A DNA stretch of 64,000 nt from Rhodobacteraceae bacterium IMCC1335 (GCA_039640495.1 CP046864.1:806001-870000); one strand, 5' to 3'; positions 44,294 to 53,437 are shown, numbered from the stretch's first letter. Numbers and translations: made by a program. Notes: generated from the letters alone by a model not told the origin.

Positions 44294-45964
44294 TTAAACT
44301 TTGAAACCCCATTTATAAACATGCGGATGGTACGCGATATGCATATCGCATTGAAGTTCTGGCCTGTGGCTTCTGTAAAGGTTACGCCAATATGGCTGAA
44401 TCGTAACCCCTTCTTCAGCAATCAATGCTTGGCACTTGCCAGCAATTTTGCGTCTTTCATCTGCATCTGCGATCGCATTGGCCTGTGCCAGCAATGAGTC
44501 AAATTCAGCATTGCTCCAACCAAACTCGTTCCACGCCTCTCCAGATCTATATGCAAGACCCCACACTTGGGTTGCGAAGGGGCGATGGTTCCAGTTTGTT
44601 GAGCTGAAGGCGTATTTTGTCCAATCATTCCAGAATGTAGAACCTGGCAGAATTGTTCTTTTCACCTTAAAGCCGGCATCCCTAAGCTGCGCCGCAACCG
44701 AGTCGGTTGTATTTTTTCGCCAATCATCGTCAATCGATACGATTTCATGTTCATACTCTTCCATGCCGGCTTCTTTCATCAAGGCCATGGCTTTCTCTGG
44801 ATCATATGGCAGTCTCTCGACGCTTGGGTCATGCTCAGGGTGCATCGGCCCCGCGTGGGAATTGTTCGCCGGCGCCCCTTTTCCTGCATAGCCCAATTCT
44901 AAGCACAATGCATTATCAACAGCCATAGCAATCGCCTGTCTGACGCGTTTGTCAGCATAAGGTTTATTCCCATTTGCATCTTCTGCCACCTGATTTGGCC
45001 GGATCACAATCGTTGAACCCGTAGCGATCGATGAGTTTTCCCACCCGATGCTTTCCATCACATCAACATATTCTCCAACGGTTTCATAAAACACATCAAC
45101 TTCATCGGCTTCGGCAGCTGCTACAAATGCCGAAGGGTCGGTTCCGTAGTCGATAAATTCAATGCGATCCAGCGGCACGGTTCTTCCAACTGAATAGCCC
45201 CACCAATCGTGTGCTTCGTTTTTAACCACCGCGGCCTTAACGCCTACTTCGTAGCTCTCTGGCATGAATGGGCCAGTACCCACAGGATTTGTTGCCATTG
45301 TATCAACAGAAAACGTTGAATGCACAACGGCTGCGGGATAATCAGCCATTCCTGCAATAACAGTGATATCAGAAGCAACGCATGTCAGTTCAACCGTGTG
45401 GCTATCAACCACTTTGATTGCGCCTGCAGCGGCTTTCCCAGTGTCAGGATCGATAAGGGATGCCATACGGCCAGCCATTGAGTTGCCTTCGACTGATTTA
45501 TCACACCAACCCTCAATATTGCGCGCAACATCTTCAGCAGTAAAATCGTCGCCATTATTCCATTTCACGCCTTTACGAACGTTTAAAATATATTTCTTTG
45601 CATCTTCACTTGCACTCCAACCTTCCAAAAGATTTGGCGTGATAGATCCGTCGCTATTATATTCAACCAAATATTCTAAAAACCCAGCAGTGAAATGCGC
45701 CAGCTGTGTCCAGTCAAAAACCCGCGGGTCCTTTAATGCAATTATCTGCATCGACATGCGCATTGTTCCGCCCTGTTGCAAATGGCCACCAGCGTGAGCG
45801 GGCTGAGTTAAACCCCCCAACGTATAGGCAGCAGTTGCTGTAAGCCCCAAGGCGGTTGTTCTGGATAAGAATTCACGACGGCTGAGCTGACCTTCCTTAA
45901 ACTCGTTCGCATACATTTTCGCGGCGGGATGCACTTTTCCGTGATTATTATTTATTTTTGTCAT
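44294..45964 (-). CDS. Dipeptide/opine-type ABC transporter, solute-binding protein
   Basis: A 556-residue family 5 substrate-binding protein. It has a twin-arginine-type signal (SRREFLSRTTALGLTATAAY then PAHAGG) and family segments such as FTAEDVARNIEGW and NPVGTGPFMPESYE. The start is ATG 45964, because GGGAG stands 7 bases before it; the ATG at 45982 lies before that site. It is the first gene of the operon. Tat export implies folding before export, seen for several family 5 proteins of Rhodobacterales. Confidence 0.9.
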   Translation of the reverse strand: MTKINNNHGKVHPAAKMYANEFKEGQLSRREFLSRTTALGLTATAAYTLGGLTQPAHAGGHLQQGGTMRMSMQIIALKDPRVFDWTQLAHFTAGFLEYLVEYNSDGSITPNLLEGWSASEDAKKYILNVRKGVKWNNGDDFTAEDVARNIEGWCDKSVEGNSMAGRMASLIDPDTGKAAAGAIKVVDSHTVELTCVASDITVIAGMADYPAAVVHSTFSVDTMATNPVGTGPFMPESYEVGVKAAVVKNEAHDWWGYSVGRTVPLDRIEFIDYGTDPSAFVAAAEADEVDVFYETVGEYVDVMESIGWENSSIATGSTIVIRPNQVAEDANGNKPYADKRVRQAIAMAVDNALCLELGYAGKGAPANNSHAGPMHPEHDPSVERLPYDPEKAMALMKEAGMEEYEHEIVSIDDDWRKNTTDSVAAQLRDAGFKVKRTILPGSTFWNDWTKYAFSSTNWNHRPFATQVWGLAYRSGEAWNEFGWSNAEFDSLLAQANAIADADERRKIAGKCQALIAEEGVTIQPYWRNLYRSHRPELQCDMHIAYHPHVYKWGFKV

Positions 45965-46067
45965 CTTAAACTCCCTAGACATTTATTTCTGTGGTCTGGT
46001 TAGGTAATTCAACCAAGACCAGCTTTGTATTGCAGACGCTATCCAATTCAACGCCGCATAAATAGAA

Positions 46068-46092
46068 AAAAGCGACGTTTTAGGTCGCTTTT
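46068..46092. terminator. Symmetric hairpin upstream of the ABC operon
   Basis: AAAAGCGAC (46068-46076) and GTCGCTTTT (46084-46092) form a 9-bp stem around GTTTTAG. A-T ends on both sides allow termination in either direction. It overlaps the end of a gene remnant on the minus strand. Confidence 0.65.
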
Positions 46093-46350
46093 GTGACATT
46101 GTATAATTCCAGCACGCGCTGGGTTTGATCCACCAGATTGGGAACCAAGCCGTTTTCAACCTCTGCAATATTATTCACAGCTCGCCAATATCAACGCCCC
46201 GGAGCGCTTAAGAGTGCAGATATAATCTTAATCTTGAACACCACCAAGGTGGTTCGGCATCAAACGCGGCGCCATAAGCCTCGTAACCCCCCGCATCATC
46301 AAAGGGCTGGGCGTTCACAAAATTGCCATTGAACCGCCAGACAACAGAGC
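46080..46350 (-). pseudogene. Remnant of an unrecognised gene
   Basis: Two minus-strand segments look like pieces of one protein end: an upstream one reading RFNGNFVNAQPFDDAGGYEA, broken by a stop near 46210, and a downstream one reading NNIAEVENGLVPNLVDQTQR and then VLELYNVTKAT with its stop at 46080-46082. Neither has a start. I do not recognise the family; the protein-like composition and clean C-terminus suggest a decayed gene. Confidence 0.4.
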
Positions 46351-46368
46351 AATGAAGCCGCTTTATTG

Positions 46369-46572
46369 CTATGAACCCTGCTGCACAATCGTGGTTGTGA
46401 GGAAGGGAATTTCGATCTTTTGAGCATCAAAGCTGTCTTTCACCTGGCGGTTTAGGTCCAGACGCAAACTCCACAAACCGCTTGAGTCGCACCAAATGCG
46501 CACCACGAAATCAACCGAACTTTGGTTTAAGTTGCTCATGCTGAGTGGCGTTATCTTATCGTCTTGTAGAAT
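46369..46572 (-). pseudogene. C-terminal remnant of an MscS-type mechanosensitive channel
   Basis: A 67-codon minus-strand frame without a start. It reads LSMSNLNQSSVDFVVRIWCD and SLRLDLNRQVKDSFDAQKIE then IPFLTTTIVQQ, the end of the cytoplasmic domain of MscS channels, where the DLN..VK..FD...IEIPFP pattern is very typical. The membrane part and pore are missing; a TAA stands directly before the similarity. Deletion removed the rest. Confidence 0.75.
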
Positions 46573-46583
46573 TTACGCTTTAG

Positions 46584-46621
46584 AGGCTTGTGATGCTTGA
46601 GCTGATTTTTCTGATAGCACC
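46584..46621. repeat. 38-bp repeat, copy 2
   Basis: Matches 36435-36472 at 31 of 38 positions, same orientation (core TGATGCTTGAGC). It lies just behind the MscS remnant, where the gene was cut. Confidence 0.5.
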
Positions 46622-46664
46622 CCGAGGCGCTGTTTCGATTTCAGCGATAGGTACCTGCCTCGTC

Positions 46665-46965
46665 TTAGTCGATGTGGACGTAGATTGACGCCTCGGAAAC
46701 TGTCGAACCTATGGTGCCCGCTGTTGCGTCAAAGGCTGCCCGGATCGTATTGCCCGCGACGTCTTCCAATTCAGGATCGATAAGCAGTTGGTAGTATCCG
46801 GGCTCCCAAGGAGTGCTTGGGGTGAGGGACCATCCACCACCATCGGTGTAAAGCGTGCCGCTGATCTCGGCGCCGTTCGGATCAATCAGGCTTAAAAGAC
46901 GCAGTGCCGCCCCTGAATCGATGATGCGGTCAAAAGTAAGGGTAAATGGCAGCGTAGCACCGCGT
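46665..46965 (-). pseudogene. Remnant of a protein with an Ig-like (SbsA/Big_5) domain
   Basis: The minus strand reads LPFTLTFDRIIDSGAALRLL, then GTLYTDGGGWSLTP, PWEPGYYQLLIDPELEDVAG and NTIRAAFD, the pattern of the bacterial Ig-like domain 5 near the C-terminus of secreted proteins. Similarity ends abruptly near 46965 on the 5' side; the apparent start further on (47036) belongs to unrelated sequence. Only the last domain remains. Confidence 0.55.
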
Positions 46966-47399
46966 GCGGTACAGGGCTTCTTTGAAACAGTGATTGAACA
47001 CTTCAATAAGAGGAATGATATCCACGCACACCACACAGATACGAACGGTGGGGATCTAAGATTAGCCCTGCCTGCAGAGCTTGCGCGGCATCACACCATC
47101 AGAAACTTCTCCACGCTATGCTGGCAAAGCCGAAACCAAAAGATTTTTGTGCGCAGTTATCTCACGCCAGAGGAAATGGCTGTGTTTGGTTTTGCAGGCG
47201 TTAAAATCCCTCGCAATATCAACGAACCTCTCCACAGTGAACTCCGTTTAGGCGACTACACCGTCATGCCCTCCCTCGTTATAGGCCTTCACACCGGCTT
47301 GGGCGTTCTTTTCATTTGGGTTTGGATCGACATTGGAAAACATCGCACGACCAAGGCGGAAATCAGGTCGCACGCGTTAGCGCACGGGTCGCGTGAGTC
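46966..47399. other. Stretch with a coding-like but unrecognised frame
   Basis: A plus-strand frame is open from 46855 to 47469 and reads protein-like between about 46970 and 47330 (FFETVIEHFNKRNDIHAHHT, RSYLTPEEMAVFGFAGVKIP). Its 5' part is antisense to the Ig-like remnant and its 3' part antisense to lysE. No family or start is recognised. It is best seen as another remnant. Confidence 0.35.
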
Positions 47400-48005
47400 T
47401 CAGAAGATCGTCAGAAAAATCCTTACGGCAAGTGCAAATAGAACCGCTGCGGCGAAACGGTCGAGATAAAGTTTTCGGGACAGATATTTGGCTCTGATCG
47501 ATACGCCTCCCATGACTGACGCCAGCAAGACGTAAAATATGACTTCAACAAAAAAGTGGTTCACGATTACCAGTGATTTGGCAGAAAGTGACATCCCGCC
47601 AGGAAAAATTGCGATTAAGACAGCAGCAGCGAACAACACTGATTTGGGGTTGGAGAGGTTTAGAAAAACGCCATTCCAAAACGCGTTTGTTGATACGTTA
47701 GAGTTGTCTAAGATGGGGTCGCCTGCGCCACGCCAAGTCCGGAAGGCAATATAGGTAAGATAGGTTGCACCGATGACGGTCATCATTTTGTAGAGCCATG
47801 GGAAGGTTCGGAAAATAACATCCAGACCAATCAGGGCGACAGCAGTCCACATCGCGGCGATGAGCCCAAGGCCGACACTGATTTGAATGCCTGACCGCCT
47901 TCCTGAGCTTAGTGTCGTCTTGATTGCAACAAGCAAGGCCGGGCCAGGGCTGGCGATTGCAGCAAGTAGTGCGAGGTTGAACGCCAGTAGATGATGTAAT
48001 TCCAA
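47400..48005 (-). CDS. LysE/RhtB-family amino-acid exporter
   Basis: A 201-residue membrane protein with about six membrane segments. It has the family opening LLAAIASPGPALLVAIKTTL followed by GRRSGIQISVGLGLIA, and the middle segment VFLNLSNPKSVLFAAAVL. These proteins export amino acids or derivatives such as homoserine. AGGAGGC precedes the ATG at 48005. It stands alone among gene remnants but appears intact. Confidence 0.88.
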   Translation of the reverse strand: MELHHLLAFNLALLAAIASPGPALLVAIKTTLSSGRRSGIQISVGLGLIAAMWTAVALIGLDVIFRTFPWLYKMMTVIGATYLTYIAFRTWRGAGDPILDNSNVSTNAFWNGVFLNLSNPKSVLFAAAVLIAIFPGGMSLSAKSLVIVNHFFVEVIFYVLLASVMGGVSIRAKYLSRKLYLDRFAAAVLFALAVRIFLTIF

Positions 48006-48542
48006 GGATGCCTCCTCTGATCTATTTTGAGTTGAATAGTCTCTTTCGGAACGCTTCTAAACCACGTAGCCAACGTCTGAAATTGGCCTTGTTGTCGTAT
48101 TGCGACAGGGCGAATAATGCTCTTGCAGCAATTTATGTGCGGCGAGCGCATGCAGCGTAAAAGTCGAATTCACACAATGGGCTCACTACTACTGTTAGCT
48201 GCGTTTGCATATCAAAAAAACTGCCCCCCCCTCCCAGTCGCAAATATGGACACCAAGTCACATGGTATAATAGCCGTAAACATAGACTGACCAAAGGTTA
48301 CACGCTGTCACTATGATCACAGCTGGGTCACAAATGCTTTGACAATAACGCCCACTAGATGCGGATCCAGACAAATTAACAACGAAGTTGTGACTAGCGC
48401 CTACAAGCTAAAAAGCCTAGTAAAACCAAAGGTTTCAGAAGAGAAATAGTGGTGCCCGGGGGCGGTATTGGTTCCTTGAAGGTGTACCAGCTAAATGCCT
48501 TAATCTAAGCAGAGCATAGAATCTCACGTGTCAGTGATGGCG
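48006..48542. other. Intergenic stretch, nothing recognised
   Basis: About 540 bases without a gene, tRNA or clear repeat. A run of C (GCCCCCCCCTCCC type) lies near 48223. Confidence 0.45.
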
Positions 48543-48968
48543 TCAAGATGCACCGAATGACAATGAAAATTTTTCATTGGAGGTCATAATTGATGCAACT
48601 TCAGTGAAAACACCTGCAAACAAAAATATGGCTAGAAATTTTGTTCGCCCAAATGCTTCTTCAATATTGTTTCCAAATATCCATAAAAACCAGAGATTGA
48701 AAATAAGGTGAAACCAGTCACCGTGAATAAACACACTCGTGATTAAACTAAAAGAGCCAATGTTATCATTTTCACACCACTGACGGTGAATTATGCCTTG
48801 ATCAAGGTGATAATTTTGTGACGATGCATATCTGCACAGCGAATAATCCAAAACATTTTCGTTGCCTGCGCCCTGAACAAGAAGCCACACTAATATTGTG
48901 AGTAAAATTAGTGAAGTGGTGGCAATCGGGAACACTTTAGTGGGGTTGGCATCGTATATCGGAAACAT
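48543..48968 (-). pseudogene. Rhomboid protease, truncated at the active-site motif
   Basis: The frame shows the rhomboid opening FPIYDANPTKVFPIATTSLI, the HGDWFHLIFNLWFLWIFGNN segment with the conserved His and Asn, and ends SLSFGAS with a TGA where GASG should continue. The catalytic Ser is thus the last residue, and the helices with the catalytic His are missing; downstream sequence does not resume the family. I start it at ATG 48968; an in-frame start at 49085 would add an unlikely extension. It cannot be an active protease. Confidence 0.75.
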
Positions 48969-49099
48969 ACATATTGCTCGCTGATTAAATGAACATGTAG
49001 CAATAAACGCTATCATGAACTGTCCATCTGGGGCTAGGTTATTCGTACATATTTTTGATGGTGAGTCAGTCGGCTTAAGTCGCATCTGTAAATCTGTAA

Positions 49100-49717
49100 C
49101 TTCTGGTTGCGTCGCAAGGTGGAAAGATAGATAATTTAGCTGAAGACAATCAGCTACTACGAGACCAGATAAAAGAAATATCTAAACAGAGCCCTCAATA
49201 TGACGGCTCAGAGGTTGAAATTTCAACAATTGCTCGCCTCATTGGAGTTGAGAGAAAACAAAGATCAAAATCTAGTGGACAATTAGTCAACTGCGTATTC
49301 CTCAGGTTCGAGGGCAACTCGCCTGAGAGAAAAATGGATGAAGTTTTTGATCCGCAAAATTTTGTTTTCAATAAGGCTAAAAATTTGGTGGGCGAAATGG
49401 TAGTTACGACCACCTGGAAACCTGAAATATTCCGAGCCACATATTGGTTCCGGGACATTTTTCCATGGGGCAACTCGTCCCACGATGAGAGGCAATCAGA
49501 GCCGACCAAAACGAACCAGAACTCTAATCAAAGAATCTATTTAAATTGCACATATGCCGAAAAGGATGAATGTAAATCTCTAGGTGGAAAATGGGATCCT
49601 GATGTTAAAAAATGGTATGTGACAGAAGCCAGCAACATTAATGATTTTAAAAAATGGCTTCCCCAAGAGTTAAATCACGACAATACGATCAACCAAGAAG
49701 ACGATATACCCTTTTAA
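49100..49717 (+). CDS. DUF5710-domain protein, 5' end probably missing
   Basis: The C-terminus carries a DUF5710 domain (RIYLNCTYAEKDECKSLGGK, DPDVKKWYVTEASN), found in DNA-primase-like and plasmid mobilisation proteins. The first ATG is at 49334, but the same frame stays protein-like back to a TAA at 49097 (NLAEDNQLLRDQIKEISKQS, EISTIARLIGVERKQRSKSS), with no usual start codon. So the gene is likely cut at its 5' end, or begins at CTG/ATA. The middle part has no known domain. It lies just before the tRNA-Arg fragment. Confidence 0.6.
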   Translation, partial: LLVASQGGKIDNLAEDNQLLRDQIKEISKQSPQYDGSEVEISTIARLIGVERKQRSKSSGQLVNCVFLRFEGNSPERKMDEVFDPQNFVFNKAKNLVGEMVVTTTWKPEIFRATYWFRDIFPWGNSSHDERQSEPTKTNQNSNQRIYLNCTYAEKDECKSLGGKWDPDVKKWYVTEASNINDFKKWLPQELNHDNTINQEDDIPF

Positions 49718-49819
49718 TCTGCTAAAAACACTCAACTCAGTTTACTACAAATTGCATTTTTCTTTACTACAACCAAATAATATACTAATTTTACAATGAT
49801 TTAATTTACGATCTGTGTA

Positions 49820-49864
49820 CTCCGAAGGCAGAGGTCAGAGGTTCGAAGCCTCTCGGGTGCGCCA
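49820..49864 (+). repeat. 3' half of tRNA-Arg(CCG), island attachment-site remnant
   Basis: From the anticodon loop CTCCGAA through GGCAG, the T-arm AGAGG-TTCGAAG-CCTCT, CGGGTGC, a G and CCA, 45 bases match the 3' half of a tRNA-Arg with anticodon CCG. Upstream bases (GTGTA) cannot form the anticodon stem, and D-arm and 5' acceptor are absent, so it is not a functional tRNA. An integrase remnant starts 89 bases later in the same direction, so this is an attachment-site copy. Confidence 0.85.
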
Positions 49865-49952
49865 CTATCATCAGACTTAAGCAGGCAGCTGATATATAAT
49901 CTACTGATAACATTCTTATAAATAGCATTGCCTTCGTATTGGGCTGGAGAGA

Positions 49953-50510
49953 GTGTTGACCAGATTACTGACCAAAAAAGTCCCTTACACGTTTCACTGT
50001 GCCGGATATTACTACTTCTCAAGACGTGTTCCCGCCGATCTTTTGAGCCATTATTCCTATCCTCGTATTGTTCAGGGGCTTAAGACGAGGTCTGCGCAGA
50101 CTGCTAAATCAAGGGCTATGGTCGCTGCGGCTAAATTGGATGAATACTGGTCTCACCTTAGAATGACTGCCCCTGATCTTATTGGACGCAGTTTGTTAAA
50201 GTCGGGATATGGTTCATTTGCTCGAAATACTCAGCTTGATATGTCTACTGCTATTGAGCAGTGTATTTTGAGCAGTGTATTTCGCTGCCTGAGAATTTAG
50301 AAACCTACGTCGCGCAAAAGGGTGCTGGTAAGTCTAAGACTTTTCATGCAGCCGCACAAAGAGCCTGTACGTATATGGTGGATGCCTGTGGAGCCAAGAC
50401 CTTGGCTGAGTACACCAGAGCAGATGCTCTGCGTTATAGAGATTACCTCATTGCCAAGGGTCTGGTTGGCTTAAGCGTTAGCAGAGTAATGACGTTCAAG
50501 TTTGTTTCGT
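49953..50510 (+). pseudogene. Remnant of a tyrosine integrase (tRNA-Arg island)
   Basis: The N-terminus reads VPYTFHCAGYYYFSRRVPAD and SYPRIVQGLKTRSAQTAKSR, typical of phage-type integrases of Rhodobacterales. At 50250-50277 a 14-base tandem duplication (TTGAGCAGTGTATT type) shifts the frame; the second frame continues with a core-binding domain (KSKTFHAAAQRACTYMVDAC, VSRVMTF). Similarity ends near 50510, and the entire catalytic domain is lost. It starts TTG or GTG-like near 49953. Confidence 0.8.
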
Positions 50511-50527
50511 GCGCTGGTAGAGAAGTC

Positions 50528-50767
50528 TTAAGGTTTCTTTTGCTTGGAGTGTTTATCCGACGTTTCAATAGGCTCTTGAGGATCGAAAGCGATAAAAAAC
50601 TGATGGGCTGCATAAAGGCTGAGGCATAACGCTAGCATAGCCCAAATTTGATTGTCTCCCCAAAATTCGAGTCCTGTCCATAAAACACAAGCTGCAACCA
50701 CGCCAATGCGCCGCCAAAGAGGTTGAAAAAAGGGCAGTTGCAAATCGATAGCTTTTCTTTTCCGCAT
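50528..50767 (-). CDS. Small membrane protein, conserved type
   Basis: A 79-residue protein with a basic N-terminus (MRKRKAIDLQLPFFQPLWRR), two hydrophobic segments (IGVVAACVLWTGLEF and WAMLALCLSLYAAHQFFIAF) and a charged tail. It resembles short conserved Rhodobacterales membrane proteins of unknown role. It ends where the integrase remnant is cut, so this is the border back to ordinary chromosome. Confidence 0.62.
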   Translation of the reverse strand: MRKRKAIDLQLPFFQPLWRRIGVVAACVLWTGLEFWGDNQIWAMLALCLSLYAAHQFFIAFDPQEPIETSDKHSKQKKP

Positions 50768-50912
50768 TTTTGAACCTAAAGATGCAGTGGCATTTTGCAG
50801 TTTAGTTTAAGTCCATTTCGGGCCAGTATAAAGCTATCTTTTCACGCAGATCTTTAATCCACGCGAAATAGGTGACATGCCCTTGTTCTGTGCTGGATGC
50901 CGCGCCTATTTG

Positions 50913-51542
50913 CTACCGACTTACGCCGGCCAGAATGCGAAAAGGAATCAGCGCTATCAGGGCAACTGACAATTTTACAATCCAATCCGCAATTGCCAAA
51001 GACACCCAAAGCGGGGCGTCGCTGCCAACGGTCAGCAAGGGCACTAGGTCCCAAGCCCATGATATTTCATCGTTGGCCGCATCGGAAAAAACCGAAATAC
51101 TTGCCGAGAAGGCAATCGTAAAAAACAAAGCGGTGTCCAAGATAGATCCCACAATCGTAGACGCAAGAGGCGCGCGCCACCATTGGCCATTGCGCAGCCG
51201 ATTAAAGATGAACACATCGACCAATTGAGCCACTAAAAAGGCACTTCCAGAGCCTATTGCAACGCGTAAAGCCACCGCCGGATACTCATAGCCATCGCCT
51301 TGCAACGTAATTTGACTACCGATTAAGGAGCAGAAGATACCTGTCACAAATCCTGAAAATACGACTTTACGCGCGTCGCCAGGCCCATAGAGCCGGTTCA
51401 TTAGATCGGTGACCAAGAAGGCTAGGGGATAGGTGAAGGCCCCCCATGTGAGAAGCCCATCCAGCAGTAGAAGCTGTACCAAAATATTTGAGGCAACAAC
51501 AATAGCCGCCATAGCGGCGATTCCGGGAAGTAATCTGTTCAT
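50913..51542 (-). CDS. Queuosine precursor transporter (YhhQ/VUT family)
   Basis: A 209-residue membrane protein with six hydrophobic segments. Family signs are AAIVVASNILVQLLL, FLVTDLMNRLYGPGDARKVV, SGSAFLVAQLVDVFIFNRLR and LDTALFFTIAF. Members import preQ0/preQ1 for queuosine in tRNA. No queuosine biosynthesis gene is next to it, so the role is from the family alone. Confidence 0.88.
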   Translation of the reverse strand: MNRLLPGIAAMAAIVVASNILVQLLLLDGLLTWGAFTYPLAFLVTDLMNRLYGPGDARKVVFSGFVTGIFCSLIGSQITLQGDGYEYPAVALRVAIGSGSAFLVAQLVDVFIFNRLRNGQWWRAPLASTIVGSILDTALFFTIAFSASISVFSDAANDEISWAWDLVPLLTVGSDAPLWVSLAIADWIVKLSVALIALIPFRILAGVSR

Positions 51543-51783
51543 TTTCTAATCCGTTTTATCAAGGTGGCGGAGACTCGGCCCATGATTCCCATGCGCGATG
51601 CGGGATTAGGCTGTCTATCTCGACAGGTCAAGCCCCGCATCGGATGTTTCAATCAGTTTCAACCTGCATCTGTTTGGGCAGCCTTTGCCCGCAGTGAAAA
51701 ATGGTTCATAGATTGACACGCAAAACCAGTTGGGCGATCAGATGAAATTGCTGCTTTTGCTTCCTATCAGGTTCGAGTCGACC

Positions 51784-52458
51784 CTAAGCTTGATCCAGCA
51801 AAACCGGACGCGAATGGGAAAGAAATTCACGGCGTAATAAAACGCTGAGCGTGATCAAAGTGGCGAGAATAAGCGCGATTGGGCCCACCAGCCAAGCAGC
51901 GGCAGCGAGCGAGAAATAGATCGCACGCAAACCACGAGTATAGCTGCGGGCGCCGGTAATATTCATTTCGCTGGCTTTGCGCGCTGTTGGCAGCGTCAGC
52001 GGATCCTTGGGGTCATTAGGAACCGCCGCCATCAATATGGCGCAATAACCAAACAGACGGTGCGCCCAAACAAATTTCAAAAATCATTAGTGAGGAAAAA
52101 CAAAAGCAGCAACAGCTTGATTTCCCAAACCACCTGAGAACTGACATTTTAAATTAAGGTCGATGGCAACGCCGATCAGTGCCAATGCACCCCCCGTGGC
52201 GATCATTGTGGTCGAGGCAAAAAAGGCAGTGCCTTGACGCAATCCATTCAAAACTTGCGCGTCAAAAATACGCACATCGCGTGCTGCCATATGCTGCATC
52301 CAATTTCGGCAGTGCTCTGCCATTAATTGTGATACCGAGGGGCGCGCGTGCGGCGCATATTCGATCAGCCCGCCAGTGGCGATAAAGGATAATAAAAGCA
52401 AAGACACGGCCACCAAATCAAGTTGCGAAAATAATGTGAGCCGATCGATCCAAGTCAT
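51784..52458 (-). pseudogene. DUF599 membrane protein, two compensating frameshifts
   Basis: The first part (from ATG 52458, MTWIDRLTLFSQLDLVAVSL) and the last part (FVWAHRLFGYCAILMAAVPN to 51784) both fit DUF599 and lie in the same frame. Between them, about 55 bases around 52070-52125 read correctly only in another frame (VVWEIKLLLLLFFLTNDF). So one base is extra near 52125 and one missing near 52075, which puts a stop in the middle. Either the gene is decaying or both are sequence errors in T/G runs. Function of DUF599 is unknown. Confidence 0.78.
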
Positions 52459-52512
52459 ACCGCTGCCTATTGGCTGTTTGGGGGGGTGCCAATAAAAATC
52501 ATTATAGAGCAA

Positions 52513-52917
52513 GTCATTTTTTAAACATCAGATGCCTTTCAGCCGCAGATTGCGCTTTGCCGCCCCGTGTTCAAGAGCGGTTCTTGGCCTCAGCTTTCGC
52601 CTTTACCTGATAATATTGGAAAACCCGTGAAAACCGCGTAGACCAAGCATGGATGTTTGAGAGGGCGTTTTACATGCCTCACCAGCAGGCGCATTTTTTC
52701 TAAATCTGCAATGCGCAGAGGGCAGCGCTGCCCGTCAAAAATTTGAATATACGTTCCAATTCAGAGGATCGGAACTGCAACAAAGCGCTTGGCATGCGTT
52801 GTTTTGGCCGTTCTGGATCAAAAGTTGAAAAATGACGCGGTTGAACACGGGTTTTCACGTTTCTAATTCCATTTATCTTGGTTATTATCAGCCTGTCTCG
52901 TATCCCAAGGAAACATC
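52513..52917. other. Intergenic stretch, nothing recognised
   Basis: About 400 bases between the DUF599 gene and a small membrane-protein gene. No repeat, RNA or gene signature is seen; promoters for both sides are expected. Confidence 0.4.
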
Positions 52918-53115
52918 ATGGCGCTTGTTTTAAGATTTCTCCCAATTCTTTTGGTTATTGCTGTCCTGCTTTTGATTTTTAGACGTTCAAGAGCGGTGAA
53001 AACACCTGCTCAGGCGGCTCAGGAGGGAAATGGTAAGTTGTTTTTGTCTCTCGGCGCCACGCTTGTCGCTTTCGTGCTGTTCGTCGCGGGAGCAGAGCTT
53101 ATAACGCGCCTCTAA
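52918..53115 (+). CDS. Small membrane protein
   Basis: A 65-residue protein with two membrane segments (LRFLPILLVIAVLLLIF and LFLSLGATLVAFVLFVAGAE) joined by a basic loop (RRSRAVKTPAQAAQEGNGK). AAGGAAAC stands before the ATG. It is unrecognised but has a clear start and good coding appearance. The following 320 bases up to 53437 hold no gene. Confidence 0.6.
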   Translation: MALVLRFLPILLVIAVLLLIFRRSRAVKTPAQAAQEGNGKLFLSLGATLVAFVLFVAGAELITRL

Positions 53116-53437
53116 AAGCTTCTGTGAAAGCGCCCGCTAACATGTTGTGAACTTTAGTATCGGCCAAAGGCGATGCGTTTCACTCCGCGTTCCGCACAGA
53201 TGCGCCGGGTGCAATTCATTACATAAAAAAGGGCAGTGCAGTTACCCAATTTGAGGGTTTTTCAAAGCGGTGTGGCTTTCAAAATTGAGGTTATTTTTGA
53301 GCACGGCGGCGCGTAAGAAAAATAGAAAAGACTTTTAAAAAATTTAATCAGACGCTGCCTTGATAAAATTTCAATTAATTTATATTTGTTTACAATATGA
53401 AATTTTTGATCTTTAAACGCGTCGACAGGGTGGGCAT

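Noticed and set aside
46855..47469. 204-codon plus-strand frame taken as one gene
   Set aside because: Its two ends are antisense to the Ig-like remnant and to lysE; only the middle looks coding, so it is not a single intact gene.
49805..49864. Functional tRNA-Arg gene
   Set aside because: The anticodon stem cannot pair and D-arm and 5' acceptor strand are absent; only the 3' half is present.
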